From an uncultured Parvimonas sp. (GTDB lineage Bacteria > Bacillota > Clostridia > Tissierellales > Peptoniphilaceae): DNA of 8,185 nt. Shown in pieces: positions 4,515-8,185 of this stretch; the first letter of the stretch is position 1; the number at the start of each line of letters is the position of its first letter. The notes under the pieces are model-generated. The model did not search any database. It worked only from the letters and a program-made list of their open reading frames with translations, and was not told the origin of the DNA. The position numbers and the translations under genes were made by a program. The DNA lies in the NCBI GenBank assembly GCA_902470455.1, contig CABRGI010000029.1:1-8185 (forward strand), read 5' to 3'.

Positions 4515-6443
4515 TTATTTATATTTTTTCTTTGTTATATATGCTCCACCTATTCCTGCTAATGCAAGTATTACATAACTAAATGCAGTTTCTACATTTG
4601 TCTTTGGAAGCATTCTACCTTTTTGTACTTTAGGTTTTTGTGGTTTTAATGGTTTTGGTGGTGCAGGTTTTTTATCTTCTTCAAATTTCCATTGAGCTAC
4701 TAAATGCAAATCGGCATTATTCACTACAACTTCATTTTCTACCTTTTCAAAATCAGCACCTTTAATTGAATACCAGCCTACAAATTTCCAAGTTCCACCT
4801 TCAACTTTTACATCTTCATAATTTTCAAGATTTATCTTTGTGCCATTTTCAACATCTGATTTATCTGCAGGTTTTTTTGCCATAACTTCTGCTGGTATTT
4901 CCTTATCTTCAGTTACTGAAATGAATTCGAACATTACTTTATATTTTTCAGTTTCAGGCTCATTATTTTTTTCTGTAAACTTCCATACTCCATATACAGT
5001 AATATCTTCATCTTCAACCATTACTTCACTATCAATAAGTTTTCTTTCACCATCTACTTCTCTATACCAACCTTCAAGTTTCCAAGTTCCATCTGCAACT
5101 TCTACATCTTCAATATCAAAGATTTGAACCGGTGATCCGTTTAGAGCATTTGGATTATCTGCAGGTTTTTTATCCATTACTTCTTGAGGTAAATCTTTTC
5201 CGTCAGTACCTGATTCAAACACATAGAAAACAGTATGCTTGTCAAGTGGAGGATATGCTTCATATATCCAATGTCCAACTATTTCCAAATCTTGATTATC
5301 AACTTGAATTGAATTTTGTAAATCAATAGTTGATTCACCAATTTTTGCAGTCCATTTTACAAAACGCCAAACTCCTGTAGGAACAATAACTTCTCCAAGA
5401 TTTTCAAGAGGTATATTTGTACCGGCAAGAACATCTGTTTGATTTGCAGGTACTTTAGATTTTACTTCATCAGGTAATTTCTTACCCGGAGTTTCTGATA
5501 CAAATTTATAAGTTACATTATACTTTTTAGGCTCAGGGTCTTTTTCAAATTTCCATTCTCCTGTTACAAGCAAATCTTGATTAACAAAAACTGATTGATT
5601 TTGACCATCATCTCTTGTTCCTCTATAATATTCACCCCAAGACCATCTTACAAATTTCCAAGTTCCGCCATCAACTTTTACATCAGTCATTTTAGGAAGA
5701 GGTATTTCTGTTTCAGCTGGAATACCTGTTTGTTTTTCCGGTAACTTAACCAATACATCCTGTGGCAATTCTTTCCCCGCAGTTATTGATTTAAAAGCAT
5801 ATTCTACAAAATAAGATGCTTCAAATCCCCATTTTCCTATTATAACCAAATCTGAGCCGTTAACTATAAATCCATCTCCTTCAATTATACCTCTTGCACC
5901 TCTAATAATAGGATAAGCTTCCCAATGTAAAAATTTCCACTTTCCACCTTCAACTTCTACATCATCAAATTTTGGAAGGTGTATGTCAGTACCGTTTGCA
6001 ACATTTATTATATCTTTCGGTAATTTATCTAAGACAGCCTGTGGTAATTCTAGACTATCAGGTATTGCATCAAAACGAAATTTTATTGTATATCTCTCTT
6101 CGGTTGCTCTTGCTTTTGTTAAGCTAGCAGTAACAGGTTGTTCCACTTTTTCTTCAGCTTTAGCTTCTTCTTTTTTCTCTACCTTTTCTTCAGCTTTAGC
6201 TTTTTCTTTTTTATCTACTTTTTCTTCAGCTTTGACTTCTTCTTTTTTATCTACTTTTTCTTTAGCTTTAGCTTCTTCTTTTTTCTCTACTTTTTCTTTA
6301 GCTTTAGCTTCTTCTTTTTTCTCTACTTTTTCTTTTTCTGTTACTGTTGTAGAATTTACTTTTTCTTCGTGTGCAAAATTAGTTTTCGGTAGAACCGATA
6401 TTAACATCGCACAGATTAAAACTTTAGAAATAAATTTTTTCAT
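4515..6443 (-). CDS. LPKTN-anchored surface protein with five SHIRT repeats and a Lys/Glu-rich N-terminal region
   Basis: This 642-residue protein is a larger paralog of the three-SHIRT protein downstream. A signal peptide covers residues 1-24 (cleavage probably after NFA). A highly charged Lys/Glu-rich segment (about 37-101) is built from a 12-residue repeat like KEKVEKKEEAKA and is probably helical. Five SHIRT-like repeats follow at about 117-208, 210-301, 306-395, 402-491 and 500-589. A short proline-rich linker, LPKTN (612-616), a hydrophobic segment (619-636) and a KKKYK tail complete the sorting signal. I chose the ATG at 6441-6443. The TTG at 6447-6449 lies only one base from the SD (AGGGGGG, 6451-6457), while the ATG has a normal 7-base spacing and matches the paralog's start. 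A role as an adhesin or elongated surface spacer is inferred. The ligand is unknown. Confidence 0.88.
   Translation of the reverse strand: MKKFISKVLICAMLISVLPKTNFAHEEKVNSTTVTEKEKVEKKEEAKAKEKVEKKEEAKAKEKVDKKEEVKAEEKVDKKEKAKAEEKVEKKEEAKAEEKVEQPVTASLTKARATEERYTIKFRFDAIPDSLELPQAVLDKLPKDIINVANGTDIHLPKFDDVEVEGGKWKFLHWEAYPIIRGARGIIEGDGFIVNGSDLVIIGKWGFEASYFVEYAFKSITAGKELPQDVLVKLPEKQTGIPAETEIPLPKMTDVKVDGGTWKFVRWSWGEYYRGTRDDGQNQSVFVNQDLLVTGEWKFEKDPEPKKYNVTYKFVSETPGKKLPDEVKSKVPANQTDVLAGTNIPLENLGEVIVPTGVWRFVKWTAKIGESTIDLQNSIQVDNQDLEIVGHWIYEAYPPLDKHTVFYVFESGTDGKDLPQEVMDKKPADNPNALNGSPVQIFDIEDVEVADGTWKLEGWYREVDGERKLIDSEVMVEDEDITVYGVWKFTEKNNEPETEKYKVMFEFISVTEDKEIPAEVMAKKPADKSDVENGTKINLENYEDVKVEGGTWKFVGWYSIKGADFEKVENEVVVNNADLHLVAQWKFEEDKKPAPPKPLKPQKPKVQKGRMLPKTNVETAFSYVILALAGIGGAYITKKKYK
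4677..6095 (-). repeat. Array of five SHIRT-like domain repeats
   Basis: The repeats lie at about 5820-6095, 5541-5816, 5259-5528, 4971-5240 and 4677-4946 in transcript order. The conserved core is LPxxVxxKxP, then a GTxI-like turn, DVxVxxGTWKFxxW, and a closing strand like NxDLxxxGxWKFE. Copies differ most in the loop after the tryptophan. This divergence suggests an old array rather than recent identical expansion. Confidence 0.82.
6141..6335 (-). repeat. 36-bp in-frame tandem repeat (Lys/Glu-rich 12-residue unit)
   Basis: Five full units and one partial unit of a 12-residue motif like KEKVEKKEEAKA occur in tandem after the signal peptide of the five-SHIRT protein. Units vary at a few positions (KAK/KAE, VEK/VDK). 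The DNA is an almost pure pyrimidine tract on the + strand, broken mainly by short AGC/AGCTTTAG-type segments. Confidence 0.9.
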
Positions 6444-6531
6444 ATTCAATCCCCCCTAAAACAAATTTTAAATTTTATACTATAATTTGATATATTAATA
6501 TTTGGCTTATATCATATTATAGTATAGCTAT

Positions 6532-6560
6532 ATTATAGCACAGTATAAATAAATATGCAA
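6532..6560 (-). promoter_or_regulatory. Promoter of the five-SHIRT surface protein gene
   Basis: On the - strand TTGCAT (6555-6560) and TATAAT (6532-6537) are separated by 17 bp, with TG one base upstream of the -10. A second TATAAT occurs 16 bp further downstream (6516-6521), with the 10-bp palindrome TATAGCTATA (6523-6532) between. The leader to the ATG would be about 80 bases. Confidence 0.8.
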
Positions 6561-6621
6561 TAAAAATATGTTATTTTTCTATTATAAAAACAAATCTTTC
6601 ATACATAAAAAATTTTCACAC

Positions 6622-6650
6622 AAAAAAAGACTAGGGTACCCTAGTCTTTT
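6622..6650. terminator. Bidirectional terminator after the LRR/FIVAR surface protein gene
   Basis: AAAAGACTAGGGT (6625-6637) is followed immediately by its exact reverse complement (6638-6650), a 26-bp perfect palindrome centred on GGTACC. On the - strand it runs into seven T residues (6622-6628) shortly beyond the gene's stop codon at 6667. Confidence 0.9.
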
Positions 6651-6666
6651 AATAAAATTTTAAAAT

Positions 6667-8185
6667 TTATTCATTATCTTTTTTCTTATATCCAATAACT
6701 CCAGCTACTCCCAAAGCTAATATTGATGTTAAAACATAACTAACATTTGCTATATTTGTTTTTGGAAGTTTTTTTACTTTTTTTGGATCTCTATCCTTTT
6801 TAGAATTATCGTTACCCGGCTTATTATCTCCTGGTTTGTTATTGTCGTCTTTTTTATCTCCATAAACTACCGCATAAACGCTGAAATGATTAGTTTTAAA
6901 TGTTACTTCTCCATTTTCGTAAGTGAATGGAATTTCTGCTAATCCACCATCTATATGATATAATTTTTCTACTTTTGCTTTTACTTTAATTGTAACAGTA
7001 ACTTCACCTTTTGGTTGAGCTTCTCCGTTATTTGCATCTTTTAAACTTATATCATAAGCATCATATTCTTTTCCTGCCAATTCTTTAGGTTTAACAGCAT
7101 TTGTCAAAACTTTCCAGTTTTTGTCTAAAGTATTAGTATCTCCGCTTACAACTATTGAACCGTCTTCGTTTTTAAGTTCAACTTTTTCAACTTCAGGTTC
7201 TTGTGGCTTATCTACTAATGCATTTATTGCATCTGTTAAGTCTTTTTCAGCCTTGTTAACTTCTTCTTGCGTTGCATCTTCTTTTGCCAAAACTTCTTCA
7301 GCTTTTGCTAATGCCTTATTCATCGCTTCTATTGATTCATCAGTTTTACCCTTTGTTGTTTCAGGATTTTTTGCCTTATCTATCGCTTGTTGCAATGCTT
7401 CTTTTTTTACTTCAGGAGCTATTTCATCCAATTCCAATTCAACTTCAACAACCATTACACTGAATACTCCTGTATTTTGAGTGTTATAATAGTAAGTGAA
7501 TTTTTTTGCGTTTTCTGAGCTTATAGTTAAGATTCCTGTGTTTTTATCATAAGAAAGATTTTTATCTTCTTCGTCAAATTTAACTTTATCTAAATTTTCT
7601 TTTCCTACAAGTTTGCTCATATCAATTTTAGTAAGACTATTAGTTTTTAAATTTACTCTTTGAATTGAGTCAAAGTATGAAGATTCACTGTTAAATTCAA
7701 TTTTTGATAAGTCAATAGTTGTCAATTTATTTCCGTGAATATTTAATCCGAATAATTTTAAATTTTCAATTTTTAATTCAGATAATTTATTTTCTTTTAG
7801 ATAAATTGCGGTTAATTTTGTATTATTACTTAAATCAATTTCAGCAAGTCCCATATTATCATCTTTATTGTTATCTAAAGAAAGAGATAAAAGTTCAGTA
7901 TTTTTAGAAAGGTCTAATTTTTTCAAATTATGTCTTTCAAGTTTAAGTTCAGTTAGATTTACAAGCGGAGTAACATCAATCATTTCAAGTTTTTCTTTTT
8001 GATCTGATAAATCAAGATGCTTTAGAGAAGTTAATTTTGTAAAATCTAATCCGTTTTTAAAATTATTTCCCTTTAAATCCAACCATTCAATTTTATTGTT
8101 TTCATTGAACTTAATTTCTTTAAGATTGTTGTCATTTGCTTTTACAGATTTTAAAACTTGCAATTCGCTTACATCCAAAGTTTCA
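6667..8185 (-). CDS. LPKTN-anchored leucine-rich-repeat surface protein with FIVAR domain (5' end outside window)
   Basis: The frame is open to the right edge (the last codons there read ETLDVSEL), so the N terminus and signal peptide are missing. Residues below are counted from the TTG at 8176-8178. Residues 1 to about 200 are leucine-rich repeats with the LxxLxLxxN spacing (LSLSLDNN, IDLSNNT, NIHGNKLTTIDLS) seen in internalin-like proteins. Residues 256-322 match the FIVAR pattern, including LAKEDATQEEVNKAEKDL. Residues 329-439 form a beta-rich domain ending in NHFSVYAVVYG, a motif common before the anchor of Gram-positive surface proteins. A PGDNKPG linker, LPKTN (471-475), a hydrophobic stretch (477-496) and a KKK tail follow. 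LRR and FIVAR domains are often linked to host or carbohydrate binding. The actual ligand is unknown. Confidence 0.9.
   Translation of the reverse strand, partial: ETLDVSELQVLKSVKANDNNLKEIKFNENNKIEWLDLKGNNFKNGLDFTKLTSLKHLDLSDQKEKLEMIDVTPLVNLTELKLERHNLKKLDLSKNTELLSLSLDNNKDDNMGLAEIDLSNNTKLTAIYLKENKLSELKIENLKLFGLNIHGNKLTTIDLSKIEFNSESSYFDSIQRVNLKTNSLTKIDMSKLVGKENLDKVKFDEEDKNLSYDKNTGILTISSENAKKFTYYYNTQNTGVFSVMVVEVELELDEIAPEVKKEALQQAIDKAKNPETTKGKTDESIEAMNKALAKAEEVLAKEDATQEEVNKAEKDLTDAINALVDKPQEPEVEKVELKNEDGSIVVSGDTNTLDKNWKVLTNAVKPKELAGKEYDAYDISLKDANNGEAQPKGEVTVTIKVKAKVEKLYHIDGGLAEIPFTYENGEVTFKTNHFSVYAVVYGDKKDDNNKPGDNKPGNDNSKKDRDPKKVKKLPKTNIANVSYVLTSILALGVAGVIGYKKKDNE

Noticed and set aside
6447..6449. 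TTG as the start codon of the five-SHIRT protein (adds Met-Asn before the second Met)
   Set aside because: It lies only one base from the G-rich ribosome binding site. The ATG six bases on has normal spacing and matches the paralog's N terminus.
6138..6459. Phe/Ser-rich open frames on the + strand opposite the Lys/Glu repeat
   Set aside because: They are antisense shadows of the in-frame repeat on the - strand, with biased composition and no ribosome binding site or family resemblance.
7121..7480. 119-codon + strand frame opposite the FIVAR region
   Set aside because: It lies wholly inside the clearly coding LRR/FIVAR gene on the other strand, and its Ser/Ala-rich sequence is the complement of the Glu/Lys/Ala-rich helices.
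8176..8178. TTG at the right edge as a true start of the LRR protein
   Set aside because: The frame stays open upstream to the window edge (Glu-Thr-Leu), there is no signal peptide, and an anchored LRR protein needs one, so the gene is truncated by the window.

Overview
The window comes from a very AT-rich, low-GC Gram-positive bacterium. The evidence is the AT-rich codon use, AGGAGG-type ribosome binding sites, canonical -35/-10 promoters with 17-bp spacers, a TPP riboswitch feeding an ECF-type thiamine transporter, and cell-wall-anchored proteins with Gram-positive sorting signals. The overall look fits an anaerobic coccus of the Peptoniphilaceae (Parvimonas/Helcococcus-like), but the genus is inferred and not proven.

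Layout: 1-300 holds what looks like the broken 3' tail of a tyrosine integrase gene (+), its terminator, an 11-bp tandem repeat and the terminator of the ribosomal operon. 301-1148 is the rplM-rpsI operon (-), preceded by a strong promoter and a highly structured leader RNA (1166-1269). 1360-2103 is a cytoplasmic glycerophosphodiester phosphodiesterase (-). 2225-2303 is a TPP riboswitch controlling thiT (2351-2998, +). From about 3034 to the right edge there is a run of three LPKTN-anchored surface proteins, all on the - strand. Two are paralogous SHIRT-repeat proteins (three repeats with a proline-rich stalk, and five repeats with a Lys/Glu-rich stalk). The third is a partial protein with leucine-rich repeats and a FIVAR domain.

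The left half is housekeeping: translation, phospholipid-derived glycerophosphate recycling and thiamine salvage. The right half is an adhesin-like surface locus. Each of the two SHIRT genes has its own promoter. Terminators sit after each of the three surface genes, so they appear to be independently transcribed units rather than an operon. Shared 3' coding ends, shared terminator sequence, variable repeat number and in-frame nucleotide tandem repeats suggest that this locus expands and shrinks by duplication and recombination. No sortase is encoded in the window.

The most interesting points are the non-canonical LPKTN sorting motif in all three surface proteins, the SHIRT paralog pair with different stalks, the rplM leader that can form two pseudoknot-like pairings inside one long helix, and a possible mobile-element boundary at the 3' end of rpsI.
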